64,000 nt of DNA from Bacillota bacterium. Lineage in GTDB: Bacteria; Bacillota; UBA4882; UBA8346. Where the stretch lies: positions 1 through 64,000 of the forward strand of contig JAEYPR010000023.1 in the NCBI GenBank assembly GCA_023410535.1. The letters are read 5' to 3'. The position numbers and the translations under genes were made by a program. How positions within the stretch are numbered: position 1 is the stretch's first letter; each line of letters starts with the position of its first letter. The notes under the pieces were generated by a model. That model did not search any database. It saw only the letters and a program-made list of their open reading frames with translations, and was not told the DNA's origin. Shown in pieces: positions 25,873 through 34,794 of the stretch.

Positions 25873-26296
25873 CGTGAATTGCTCCTTGTGAAAGTTTATA
25901 TCGAATTGTCCCTACTATAATAATAATACGTAAAGATTTAAATTTGTTAAACGGAATGTTAGCATTGTATGAACTTTTTGCTGCTCGGATTTAACATAAT
26001 GCGAGCGTTTGGCGGTATTTTATCATTGAGTCGGCGGGAGATTCAGGGAAAGCTTGATTTTCCATTATAATATCTTAGCAGCTATACGTAATTTTATGGT
26101 AACCGTTCTTTTTTCGTTTTGATGAACGGCACCTGTGAAGATAAACATTGATGTCTAAATTACCCAAAACCTCTATCGGTCACACTAAAAATTTGGCTCA
26201 GCAATGCACACACTATTTCAATTTAGATAGCTTTTCGTTGTTTTTTCTGGGGACTCTCGTTATAATGAGATTAACTTCTTTGCAATTGGAGGAACA
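25873..26296. other. AT-rich intergenic region
   Basis: A 424-base gap between divergent genes. The right end carries the promoter at 26238-26266. The left end is very AT-rich with TATAATAATAATA but no clear -35 on the minus strand. No RNA motif or repeat is evident. Confidence 0.5.
26238..26266 (+). promoter_or_regulatory. Promoter of the DUF2284 gene
   Basis: TTGTTT at 26238-26243 and a perfect TATAAT at 26261-26266 have 17 bp between them, 31 bp before the start codon. Confidence 0.75.
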
Positions 26297-26803
26297 ATGG
26301 ACCATCATAAATATATTGAGATGGCATTGAAATTAGGCGCCGACCATGCCGTGAATTTTACCGTCGCCGATATCGTGTTTGATCCGCGGACCATTTTGAA
26401 ATGCATGTTTGGCTGCAGCGATTGGGGAAAAGGTCCCACTTGCCCGTCCCGTCCCGGTTCGTACAAACCGTGGGAGTATCAGCAGATTTTTGAGCGGTAT
26501 CAATGGGGAATTATCATACACTCTTCCGATAAGCGAATCTCGCAAAAGGCTTCGTTTGCGATCGAACGCGAAGCGTTTCTCGACGATTATTACTTGGCTT
26601 TTTCCTTAAGCGATTGCGCGTTGTGCGAAAAATGTCTTGGGCTTCAAGGCCGTAAATGCGCCAATCCGAAACAAGCGCGCCCGGCATTCCATAGTGTCGG
26701 AATTGATGTTTTTAAGACCGTCCGTCAATTGGGTTTGCCAATTGAAACATTGCGCGATCACGATCAACCCCAAAACTGGTATTCGGCTGTGTTTATTCAA
26801 TAA
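26297..26803 (+). CDS. DUF2284 family Cys-rich metal-binding protein
   Basis: A 168-residue protein of the DUF2284 family, predicted to bind metal or an Fe-S centre. Cys residues lie in CMFGCSDWGKGPTCPSRPG near residue 40 and in DCALCEKCLG and RKCANP near 110. The function is unknown; homologues occur in anaerobes. GGAGGA sits just before the ATG. It precedes the diguanylate cyclase by 80 bp, so the two may share a transcript. Confidence 0.85.
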   Translation: MDHHKYIEMALKLGADHAVNFTVADIVFDPRTILKCMFGCSDWGKGPTCPSRPGSYKPWEYQQIFERYQWGIIIHSSDKRISQKASFAIEREAFLDDYYLAFSLSDCALCEKCLGLQGRKCANPKQARPAFHSVGIDVFKTVRQLGLPIETLRDHDQPQNWYSAVFIQ

Positions 26804-26884
26804 GTAGCGTAAAACAATGGCATAAAATAAAACGCCTGTCCTTCAATAGATGGGCCAATGATAACTAGCGATGATGAGGCAACG

Positions 26885-28588
26885 ATGAAACATCATTTTC
26901 AGCGTAAACTTGTTTTTTGGCAACAGCTTTTTCAGAGCAAAATCTTTTTACGGCAATTTTTATCGTTTGGGGTGATCATTGGATTAACGTTTATCATGAT
27001 CACCTTTTCATTATTTGCGGTAACCCGGATGGCGCTGATTAAGCAACAATTACATTTGGTTGAAAGTTATCGCCTTGAGGTTAGCAAAGCGTTGCAACGT
27101 TGGACGGTGGAACGTCAATACAGCATGCAGTCGCAAGGACTTTATCTTTCGTTATTAACGGAAAAACAGCTTTACTCAAGTGAGATTCAAAGGCTGTTCC
27201 GCAAGCAGATGATTTTAGATGATAATTTTTCGGAGATTGCGATTATCGATCCGGTTGGAAACATTATCAATTCAAATCGCGGTCCGTTGAATATCAGGAC
27301 CAATGATCGTCAGTATTTTGCCCAAGCAATTCGTGGCCAGTCAGCCACTACCGGCTTTTTTATCTCGCGGATCACCGGATTGCCGGTGTTGGCCATTAGC
27401 CAATTGTTCTATGTCGAACAGCGAAAACCGTATGTGTTGGCGGGATATATCCGGCTTGAAAAGTACCGGGAGATTGTGGAAGATCAAAACTTAGGCCAAC
27501 TGGGCCATGTCTATTTGGTGGATAAAAACGGGGGAATTCTTACGGAAAGCCGTTTTACCAAAGTGTTTGATAAAGAGCGGCAATCACGTGGGCGTAATCA
27601 TCCGGAATCACCGGCTATTCAACAGGTTACTGATGGAAAAACCCGAACTGAGACCTATCGGGATTTCATGGGCGAACCGGTCTTGGGGTCATTTCAATGG
27701 CTGAAGCCGATTCAATCGGGTCTGATTGTGGAGTTTAAGGAGCGGGCCGTCTTGCAACCGCTGCATAAACTGTTTGGGTTTATCGGCCTCTTGACGGTAG
27801 GGGTCATTTTGGTCGGTGCCGGGTTGGCCATGATTTTAAGTTTACGGATTATTCAACCGATTAAACAGTTAATTGAGGCCACAGCCGAAGTGTCCGCCCA
27901 GCATTACCAGCCGATTGAACTTAAAACCCATAGTGAGTTGGATCAATTGGTCAGTCATTTCAATCAGATGCAGGAGGCGATCCGGCTACGGGAAGCCGAG
28001 TTAAAGCAGACAAACTCAATTTTGCAAGATATGGCCTTGAAGGACGGATTGACCGAAATTTATAATCACGCCCAAATTACCAAGCTTTTAGAAGAGGAAT
28101 TTGCAAGGCATCTTGTCCTCCAAAAACCATTGACTTTTTTGATGTTGGACATTGATCATTTTAAAACGATCAATGATACTTACGGTCATCCCTTTGGAGA
28201 TCGGGTTTTGTTTCAGTTGGCGGAATTGCTCAAAGCCAATGTCCGGCAGGGTGATTACGTGGGTCGCTATGGCGGGGAAGAGTTTGCGGTCATCCTACCG
28301 GAGACTGACCGCGAGTTGGGTTATGGCGTTGCCCAGCGGATTCGCCAAAACGTCACCCAAACCTCTTTTGTGCCGCCGGAAGCAAAACCGATGACTATTA
28401 GTGTCGGGGTCTGCACTTGGCATCCCGGCGAATCCGGTGACTGGCGGGAGATGGTGAAAACAGCCGATCAAGCGTTATATCAAGCGAAACACAACGGTCG
28501 GAACCGGGTGGAGTTTATGCCGCCGGGGCTTCTTGTTGGGACTTCAAACATGGCAGAGCAGTTGCGGGGGGAACAAGCTTTGCCATAA
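26885..28588 (+). CDS. Membrane diguanylate cyclase (PDC/CACHE sensor, HAMP, GGDEF)
   Basis: A 567-residue protein that should make cyclic di-GMP from two GTP. It has a membrane helix near 30-50, an extracytoplasmic PDC-like sensor (DPVGNIINSNRGPL, FISRITGLPVLAISQ), a second helix near 295-320, a HAMP segment and a GGDEF domain. The active site reads GRYGGEEF and is preceded by RQGD at the right distance for an inhibitory I-site, so the enzyme is probably active and product-inhibited. GAGG lies 5 bases before the ATG. It lies 2.9 kb from a gene cluster with two c-di-GMP riboswitches and is a natural candidate to feed them. Confidence 0.92.
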   Translation: MKHHFQRKLVFWQQLFQSKIFLRQFLSFGVIIGLTFIMITFSLFAVTRMALIKQQLHLVESYRLEVSKALQRWTVERQYSMQSQGLYLSLLTEKQLYSSEIQRLFRKQMILDDNFSEIAIIDPVGNIINSNRGPLNIRTNDRQYFAQAIRGQSATTGFFISRITGLPVLAISQLFYVEQRKPYVLAGYIRLEKYREIVEDQNLGQLGHVYLVDKNGGILTESRFTKVFDKERQSRGRNHPESPAIQQVTDGKTRTETYRDFMGEPVLGSFQWLKPIQSGLIVEFKERAVLQPLHKLFGFIGLLTVGVILVGAGLAMILSLRIIQPIKQLIEATAEVSAQHYQPIELKTHSELDQLVSHFNQMQEAIRLREAELKQTNSILQDMALKDGLTEIYNHAQITKLLEEEFARHLVLQKPLTFLMLDIDHFKTINDTYGHPFGDRVLFQLAELLKANVRQGDYVGRYGGEEFAVILPETDRELGYGVAQRIRQNVTQTSFVPPEAKPMTISVGVCTWHPGESGDWREMVKTADQALYQAKHNGRNRVEFMPPGLLVGTSNMAEQLRGEQALP

Positions 28589-29008
28589 AACTTGTTCCAT
28601 TTTCCGATTTCCGAAAATTTTTTGGAGGATTGAATAGGTTATTCAGAAAAGAAAATGATGTTTTTTGAGACGTCGATATCCTCAGACAGTTGAAAAATCA
28701 TGATTATACGGGAAACTAACCTTATTACAGTTAGCTGTGGCTATAAAAATGCAATATTTTTGTTTAAATAATACAGGCCTCCTACAATATTCCTTAAACA
28801 TAGGTATTTTCCTGCTTTATGGCAAAAAAATAGGAAATTTTTGGATAAACAATGAATTTCATTAGAAAGAAAAAACCGATATAACTTCTTTAATTTAACA
28901 ATTAACGGTAGCATTTTATCTTGTTTATAGTATAATACTGTTTAGTAATATTATCCAGGAATAAATAAAGCAAGAGAAACAGTTTTTTGTCTAAAAGGGG
29001 GCCCCATT
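28589..29008. other. AT-rich intergenic region
   Basis: The 420-base gap has no ORF with start signals. A TATAAT at 28931 may serve the broken glycosyltransferase downstream, but no good -35 is seen. CTAAC...GTTAG near 28715 forms a short inverted repeat. Confidence 0.45.
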
Positions 29009-29169
29009 GTGAACTCAAGTCCTTTGATAAGTGTCGTTATTCCTGCCTATAACGCTTAAAAACTATTGAAACAACCTTGAATTGGGTGCGCACTCAAACC
29101 TACCGGCATTTTGAGATCATTGTTGTTGATGATGGCTCAAGGGATCGGAAACCGATGCGGTCATATTGA
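29009..29169 (+). pseudogene. Remnant of a GT2 glycosyltransferase (5' end only)
   Basis: A GTG start is followed by SPLISVVIPAYNA, the N-terminus of a family 2 glycosyltransferase, then a stop. Shifting frame restores KTIETTLNWVRTQTYRHFEI and VVDDGSRD. After about 50 codons the similarity ends abruptly and an intact GT2 gene starts 29 bases later. It is a frameshifted, truncated relic. Confidence 0.8.
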
Positions 29170-29197
29170 ATAACTTACAAGGTCAATCGAGGAGCTT

Positions 29198-29992
29198 ATG
29201 AAGAAGATATCTGTACTAATTAATACTTATAATGAAGAAAAAATGGTTGGGGAGTGTTTGGAGCATTTGCAATGGGCCGATGAAATTGTGGTTGTTGATT
29301 CGGCAAGTACCGATAATACCACGGCCATTGCCCGGCGGTATACTGACAAAGTTATCTCAATTCCCCGAAGTAATTTTAGCGATATGCGTAACGCTGGTTT
29401 GCGTGAATTAACCGGCGATTGGGTCTTGGTGGTTGATGCGGATGAACGGGTACTCTCGGAGTTAGCGGCGGAGATTCGCAACACTGTTGTTTTGGATCCA
29501 GAAGAAGTCGGATTTTATATTCCGTTTCATAATTTTTTTCTTGGCAAATGGATTAAACATTGTGATTGGTATCCCTGCTTAAAGTTGCGGTTGTTCAAAC
29601 GCTCACTCAATCACTACTATAGTGGTCTTGTTCATGAAACGTTACATTTGGATGGAAAAACAGGTAAACTGAACAATCATATCAATCACTATTCGTATTC
29701 AAGCGTCGAGCAATATGTGAATAAAAGCAACCTATACACGACCTTGGCGGCGGAGAGCCTTTTAAAAAAGGGTAGGAAAGTTTCCGTCTCCAAGATGATT
29801 TTTCGGCCGATTAGCCATTTTACGAAGACGTATTTCTTCCGAGGCGGATTTCTCGATGGCGTTCATGGCCTCATTTTAAGTATTCTTCAGAGCTATTACG
29901 TTTTCTTGCGTACGGTTAAAGTGTGGCAAAAACAGAATGACCGGCGTCAATACTCTGCCGGTAACAGCGAAACAATGGCTGAAAAGACCTGA
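29198..29992 (+). CDS. WaaE/KdtX-like family 2 glycosyltransferase
   Basis: A 264-residue GT-A fold enzyme: ISVLINTYNEEKMVGECLEHL at the N-terminus, VVVDSASTDNT (the SxS/TD motif), RNAGLRELTGDWVLVVDADER (DxD type) and LFKRSLNHYYSGLVHETL. This is the LPS-core beta-glucosyltransferase WaaE type, acting on the inner face of the cytoplasmic membrane. GAGGAG sits 4 bases before the ATG. Its end overlaps by 46 bases the 3' end of the convergent GT9 gene; both belong to LPS assembly. Confidence 0.85.
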   Translation: MKKISVLINTYNEEKMVGECLEHLQWADEIVVVDSASTDNTTAIARRYTDKVISIPRSNFSDMRNAGLRELTGDWVLVVDADERVLSELAAEIRNTVVLDPEEVGFYIPFHNFFLGKWIKHCDWYPCLKLRLFKRSLNHYYSGLVHETLHLDGKTGKLNNHINHYSYSSVEQYVNKSNLYTTLAAESLLKKGRKVSVSKMIFRPISHFTKTYFFRGGFLDGVHGLILSILQSYYVFLRTVKVWQKQNDRRQYSAGNSETMAEKT

Positions 29993-30954
29993 TTCGCAGT
30001 AATATTATTCATACAGCGATGGTGGGGGCATTCTTTCAAATGACATTCCAGACAAGATTCGCTGGACCGCACAATAACATGTGGCACCATATACGGCCCG
30101 AAGCGATCCGGTTTAGTCGGTCCGAAGATTGCAACAATTGGGGTTTTTTGTGAAGCTGCGATATGACTCGGACCACTGTCGCCACTGACAAAGACGACGC
30201 ATTTTCGAGCGAGCGCGGCAAGATGCAACAAGGTGGTTTTTCCAGTAAAAGCAATCGGTTGGAAGGACAGATTGGTTGTGATCGATGCAATTAGCGGGAT
30301 ATCCATTCCCCCGCCGAAGAAGACCGGAACCAACCCATTCCGCCATAACTCCTCCGCTAGTTTTGTATACCCTTCCTTGGTCCAACGTTTTGTCAGCCAG
30401 TTACTGCCAACATTCAAACCTACTACTTTTTTTCCGTCAAGCCCTGCTTCATTCCATAAGCAATCCGCTTCGTTCTGCGTTTTCGCATCGACAAACACTT
30501 CCAAGCCTTTATTTTCGGAGCGGGAGATCTTTAGAAGGTTAAGAATTTCGAGAAATTCTTCCGCTTTATGAACCTGATCATTTTCGTGCATCATTTTCGT
30601 GAAGAACAGCGCAAAGGGACCTTTTTTGGCAAATCCCGCTCTGACTTTTGCGCCGCTGAAAGCGGTAAAGAACGTGGTCCGTTCATTGGGATGCAAATTG
30701 ATTACCATATCATATCGTTTCTGACGGATTGTTTTGATGAATTCCCAATTTCGGCGTGGATTTTTTCGAAAACTGCTGCGATTAACCGGGATCACCTTAT
30801 GTAAAAACGGGTTATGCCTAACTACATCTTGATATTTTTCATCAACGAGATAGTCGATTTCCACCTCGCGGAAAGCAGCATATAATTCGCGAATAAATGG
30901 CGTTGTAAAGACTAAATCTCCGATGTATAAGAGGTTTATCACGAGTATTTTCAT
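29947..30954 (-). CDS. GT9 family ADP-heptose:LPS heptosyltransferase-like protein
   Basis: A 335-residue GT-B enzyme of family 9. KILVINLLYIGDLVFTTPFI is the typical N-terminus, YDMVINLHPNERTTF follows, and the C-terminal FVSGDSGPSHIAAS and VAIFGPTKPDRFGPY motifs bind the nucleotide sugar. A Cys-rich end (SCLECHLKECPHHRC) is common in this family. Such enzymes build the LPS inner core, so the gene is evidence of an outer membrane. The 3' end overlaps the convergent GT2 gene. Confidence 0.88.
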   Translation of the reverse strand: MKILVINLLYIGDLVFTTPFIRELYAAFREVEIDYLVDEKYQDVVRHNPFLHKVIPVNRSSFRKNPRRNWEFIKTIRQKRYDMVINLHPNERTTFFTAFSGAKVRAGFAKKGPFALFFTKMMHENDQVHKAEEFLEILNLLKISRSENKGLEVFVDAKTQNEADCLWNEAGLDGKKVVGLNVGSNWLTKRWTKEGYTKLAEELWRNGLVPVFFGGGMDIPLIASITTNLSFQPIAFTGKTTLLHLAALARKCVVFVSGDSGPSHIAASQKTPIVAIFGPTKPDRFGPYMVPHVIVRSSESCLECHLKECPHHRCMNNITANQVFSAIVSLLPAEY

Positions 30955-31102
30955 TTGAATACCATCCTAATTGATTCAAAAACTCCAGATTAACGAGCAC
31001 GCTGAAATATGATTATTGATCCAATTTCTAAAGTTCGATTCGATTAATTTATTTCCTGCTAGATATGTTACAATATTGATATTAAAACAGCTTGGAGGAC
31101 AG

Positions 31103-32326
31103 ATGCGTAAACTTTGGTCTGAATACAGCCGTGAATTCAAATTATTGTTCTTCACTTGGTTGCTGGTCGGGATCACCAGCGGGATTAATGATACGGTCTT
31201 CAGCAATTATCTGCATGATATCTTTCACGTCTCGCCCGAAGTTAGAGGTCTTTTGGAGCTGCCCCGGGAGTTTCCCGGCTTTGTGATCGCCATCGTCTCC
31301 GGGTTATTGATGTTTATGGCCGACGTCCGGATGCTGGGGGTCGCCGTCGGTTTGACCGCCTTGGGCATGTGGGGCCAGTCTTTTTACTTATGGCATGGGC
31401 AGCCGCAGTTCGCTTGGATGATCACCAGTATGGTGGTCTGGAGTACCGGGGCGCATTTGTTTATGCCGCTGTCTTCCAGCGTAACCCTGCGTCTTTCGAA
31501 AGAAGGGGAGATGGGAAAGAATCTCGGCTTGCTCAATGGTGCCCAAACCGCCGCCTCAATCATCGGCTGTTTGATCATCTGGATTGTGATGGGCTGGTTG
31601 AAAATGGACTACCGGTTGGTCTTTACGTTGGCGGCATTTTTTGGTCTGTTGGGGATGATCTGCGCTTTCACCATGAAGATTCAGCACCAACCGGCTCATT
31701 CCGGGATGAAGGTTCGTTTGTTATGGCGAAAGGAGTATTCTCTTTTTTACTGGCTATCGATCTTGTATGGCGCGCGGAAACAAGTTTTCCTGACTTTTGC
31801 TCCTTGGGTAATTGTACAGGTATTTAACCAAAAAGCTTCGGTGATGGCTGCTTTAATGTTTATCTCGGCGGTGATCGGAATCTTTTTCAAACCGTGGCTA
31901 GGGTGGCTAATTGACCGGGTTGGCGAACGGAAAGTGATCACCTGGGAAGCGATCGCTTTTATCGGCGTCTGTTTCGGGTATACCCTAGCCAACCACATCG
32001 GTTTAGGGGAAAATGCGATTTATCTGGTTTTTACTTGTTACATCGTGGATCTGCTCTTAAGTTCGGTGGCGATGGCCCGGACCACCTATATCCATAAGCA
32101 CCTGATCGATTCAAACGACTTAACTCCCACATTGTCGATGGGAGTCTCCTTGGACCACATGGTGGCGATGTCCATTCCGATTTTGGGCGGGTTGCTTTGG
32201 GCGCGGTTTGGATTTGAAAGCATCTTTATCACCGCCGCTTTAATCTCGTTTGCCAACATTTTGATTGCGCACCGGATGAAAGAACCAGTGGCAGCGGCGG
32301 TTCAGCTTCCCGCGGCCGGTTCGTGA
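31103..32326 (+). CDS. Major facilitator superfamily transporter
   Basis: A 407-residue protein with about 12 membrane helices. The loop after helix 2 (LLMFMADVRMLG) and the second-half repeat (FKPWLGWLIDRVGERKVITWE) match the MFS motif A pattern. The substrate is not evident. GGAGGA at 31094-31099 supports the ATG at 31103. It is monocistronic between the GT9 gene (divergent) and pcrA. Confidence 0.83.
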   Translation: MRKLWSEYSREFKLLFFTWLLVGITSGINDTVFSNYLHDIFHVSPEVRGLLELPREFPGFVIAIVSGLLMFMADVRMLGVAVGLTALGMWGQSFYLWHGQPQFAWMITSMVVWSTGAHLFMPLSSSVTLRLSKEGEMGKNLGLLNGAQTAASIIGCLIIWIVMGWLKMDYRLVFTLAAFFGLLGMICAFTMKIQHQPAHSGMKVRLLWRKEYSLFYWLSILYGARKQVFLTFAPWVIVQVFNQKASVMAALMFISAVIGIFFKPWLGWLIDRVGERKVITWEAIAFIGVCFGYTLANHIGLGENAIYLVFTCYIVDLLLSSVAMARTTYIHKHLIDSNDLTPTLSMGVSLDHMVAMSIPILGGLLWARFGFESIFITAALISFANILIAHRMKEPVAAAVQLPAAGS

Positions 32327-32494
32327 CGGAGCGGTGACTTACCCGGTGAGAACTTTGTTTGGCCGGCAGGAGAATTGGACTCGATACGGAATTTAATAAC
32401 GACGTTTTTAGATGGAAGTTGAAACTGATTCGCAACGGCATGTAAAAAATTAGTTTCAATATTCCGTGCGACATAGAGAGTTGGAGTGACAATT
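32327..32494. other. Intergenic hairpin element
   Basis: GTTGAAACTGAT at about 32417 pairs with ATTAGTTTCAA near 32449, followed by ATTCCGTGCGACATAG. The GTGCGACATA word and a hairpin of this type recur at 44.6-44.7 kb, and a similar word occurs at 19.6 kb. No ORF is present. Confidence 0.5.
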
Positions 32495-34714
32495 ATGGAT
32501 ATTTTAGCAGGGTTAAATGAACCACAACGCGAAGCGGTCTGCCATACCGAGGGGCCGCTTCTCATTTTGGCGGGAGCGGGCTCGGGGAAGACCCGGGTGT
32601 TGACCCACCGCATTGCTTACCTGTTGTCGAAAGGGGTTGCCCCATGGCAGATCCTGGCGGTGACCTTTACCAATAAAGCCGCGCAGGAAATGCGGGAACG
32701 GGTTACCAAAATCGTTGGGCCGGGCGCCGAATCAATTTGGGTCTCCACCTTCCATACCGCTTGCGTCCGGATTTTACGCAGCGAGATTGAAGCTTTGGGT
32801 TACAACCGCAACTTTGTCATTTTTGATAGCCAAGACCAAGGGACGATCGTCAAGAATATTTTGAAAGAGATGAATCTGAGCGATAAAAGTTACGCGCCCA
32901 AAGCCCTGCTTAGTTCGATCTCCGGCGCGAAAAACGAACTGATTGGGGTTGAGGCCTACGCCCGGAAAGCGGACGACCATTGGTCCAATACGGTGGCCGA
33001 GGTGTATAAGCGTTACCAGCAGAAGCTGCGTCAAAATAACGGTTTGGATTTTGACGACCTGATTATGACCACGGTCCGGCTCTTCCGGGAGCAACCGGAG
33101 GTGCTGGAGAAGTATCAACAGAAGTTCCGCTATATCATGGTCGACGAGTATCAGGATACCAACCACGCCCAATACGTCATGGTCAATTTGTTGGCCAAGC
33201 AGTATCAAAACCTTTGCGTCGTGGGTGACGACGACCAGTCGATTTATAGCTTCCGTAGCGCCGATATCCGGAATATTTTAGAGTTTGAGCGGGATTTCCC
33301 CCAAACTCATGTCATCAAGTTAGAGCAAAACTATCGTTCCACCCAGAACATTCTGTTGGCCGCCAATGAGGTGATCAAAAACAACCGGGGCCGCCGGGAG
33401 AAACGATTGTGGACCGAAAACCGCGCAGGCGATAAGATCCTGTTGTTCCGGGCCGATGATGAACGAGCCGAGGCTTGGTTTGTGGTGGATGAGCTCAAAC
33501 GCCTGCATGACGAGGAAGGTTACAAGTATAACGACTTCGCTTTGTTATACCGGACCAACGCCCAATCCCGTAGTTTTGAGGAAGCTTTAATCCAACGCGG
33601 TTTGCCGTACCGGGTCATCGGCGGGTTACGCTTCTACGAACGAAAAGAGATCAAGGATATCCTGGCGTACTTGCGGCTGGTTTATAACCCGTCGGACCGG
33701 GTGAGCCTCGGACGGGTCATCAACGTACCCAAACGGGGGATTGGCGATGCCAGTTACGAACGGTTCCTCTTCTTTCTCGACGATAATCAGTATTCGGTAA
33801 TGGAAGGGGCCGCCCACCTTGAGGAGATTCCCAGCCTCACCGCGCGGGCGCTCAAACCGTTAAGCGGCTTCTTCAGCCTGTTGCGGGGCTGGGTCGAGCA
33901 ACGCGAGGTGTTGGGCGTTAAAGAGCTGGCTGAACTGATTCTGAAAGAAAGCGGTTATCTGCAAGAATTGCGGGCTGAGAACACCATCGAGTCCCAGGGA
34001 CGGTTAGAGAACTTGGACGAGTTTATCTCGTTAACGGTTGAGTTTGAACGGAACAGTGACGATAAGAGTTTAGCCGCGTTTTTAGAAACAGTGGCGTTAG
34101 TGGCCGATGTCGACAACTATGAAGCCGATGCCGAAACCGTGGTCTTGATGACGCTGCACTCTGCCAAGGGTTTGGAGTTTCCCATCGTTTTCCTGGTGGG
34201 ATTGGAAGAAGGAATCTTCCCGCACAGCCGGGCCTTGATGGATAACCGTGAATTGGAGGAGGAACGGCGACTCTGTTACGTCGGAATTACCCGCGCCCAG
34301 CGCCGGCTTTACGTAACCCATGCCAACTTGCGGACTGTTTACGGCAGCACTAACGTGGCCGCCCCGTCACGGTTTCTCCTGGAACTTCCCCGGGAGATTT
34401 TGGCCAATGCCAAGGGAGCGAAAGCCAACACCTTGAGCGCCGGACGGCCCGCTCCAATCGCACCGCCGCAAGCAACACCGCGACCGACCCGGCCGGGCAT
34501 GCCGCCGGTGGTGCCGGCAAGGAATGTCGCGAAGACCGGGACTGATCCGGAGCAGATCCGGGTCGGGGTGAAAGTCCGCCATGCCAAATGGGGGATCGGC
34601 ACGATCGTCACCAAGGACGGCAACGGTCCGGAGGCCCAAGTGAAAGTGGCGTTCCCGGGTTTGGGAATCAAATCCTTGATTTTAGCCTATGCCAATTTGG
34701 AGCTTGCTGATTAA
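32495..34714 (+). CDS. pcrA: ATP-dependent DNA helicase PcrA/UvrD
   Basis: A 739-residue SF1A 3'-5' helicase for repair and replication restart. Motifs in order: LNEPQREAV (Q), LAGAGSGKTRVL (I), VTFTNKAAQEMRER (Ia), MVDEYQDTNHAQ (II), VVGDDDQSIYSFRSAD (III), LEQNYRSTQ (IV), LMTLHSAKGLEF (V) and EERRLCYVGITRAQ (VI). The C-terminal VRHAKWGIGTIV is the RNA-polymerase-binding Tudor-like domain of PcrA. GGAGTGA lies 5 bases before the ATG. ligA, its usual neighbour, is absent. Confidence 0.96.
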   Translation: MDILAGLNEPQREAVCHTEGPLLILAGAGSGKTRVLTHRIAYLLSKGVAPWQILAVTFTNKAAQEMRERVTKIVGPGAESIWVSTFHTACVRILRSEIEALGYNRNFVIFDSQDQGTIVKNILKEMNLSDKSYAPKALLSSISGAKNELIGVEAYARKADDHWSNTVAEVYKRYQQKLRQNNGLDFDDLIMTTVRLFREQPEVLEKYQQKFRYIMVDEYQDTNHAQYVMVNLLAKQYQNLCVVGDDDQSIYSFRSADIRNILEFERDFPQTHVIKLEQNYRSTQNILLAANEVIKNNRGRREKRLWTENRAGDKILLFRADDERAEAWFVVDELKRLHDEEGYKYNDFALLYRTNAQSRSFEEALIQRGLPYRVIGGLRFYERKEIKDILAYLRLVYNPSDRVSLGRVINVPKRGIGDASYERFLFFLDDNQYSVMEGAAHLEEIPSLTARALKPLSGFFSLLRGWVEQREVLGVKELAELILKESGYLQELRAENTIESQGRLENLDEFISLTVEFERNSDDKSLAAFLETVALVADVDNYEADAETVVLMTLHSAKGLEFPIVFLVGLEEGIFPHSRALMDNRELEEERRLCYVGITRAQRRLYVTHANLRTVYGSTNVAAPSRFLLELPREILANAKGAKANTLSAGRPAPIAPPQATPRPTRPGMPPVVPARNVAKTGTDPEQIRVGVKVRHAKWGIGTIVTKDGNGPEAQVKVAFPGLGIKSLILAYANLELAD

Positions 34715-34794
34715 TTCCAGCTCTTTTTGGGGTATATCCAGCAGGAACCCTAGTTTTTGGGTCGAATGATCAAACTTGAAAGGCGGCGAAGCTT

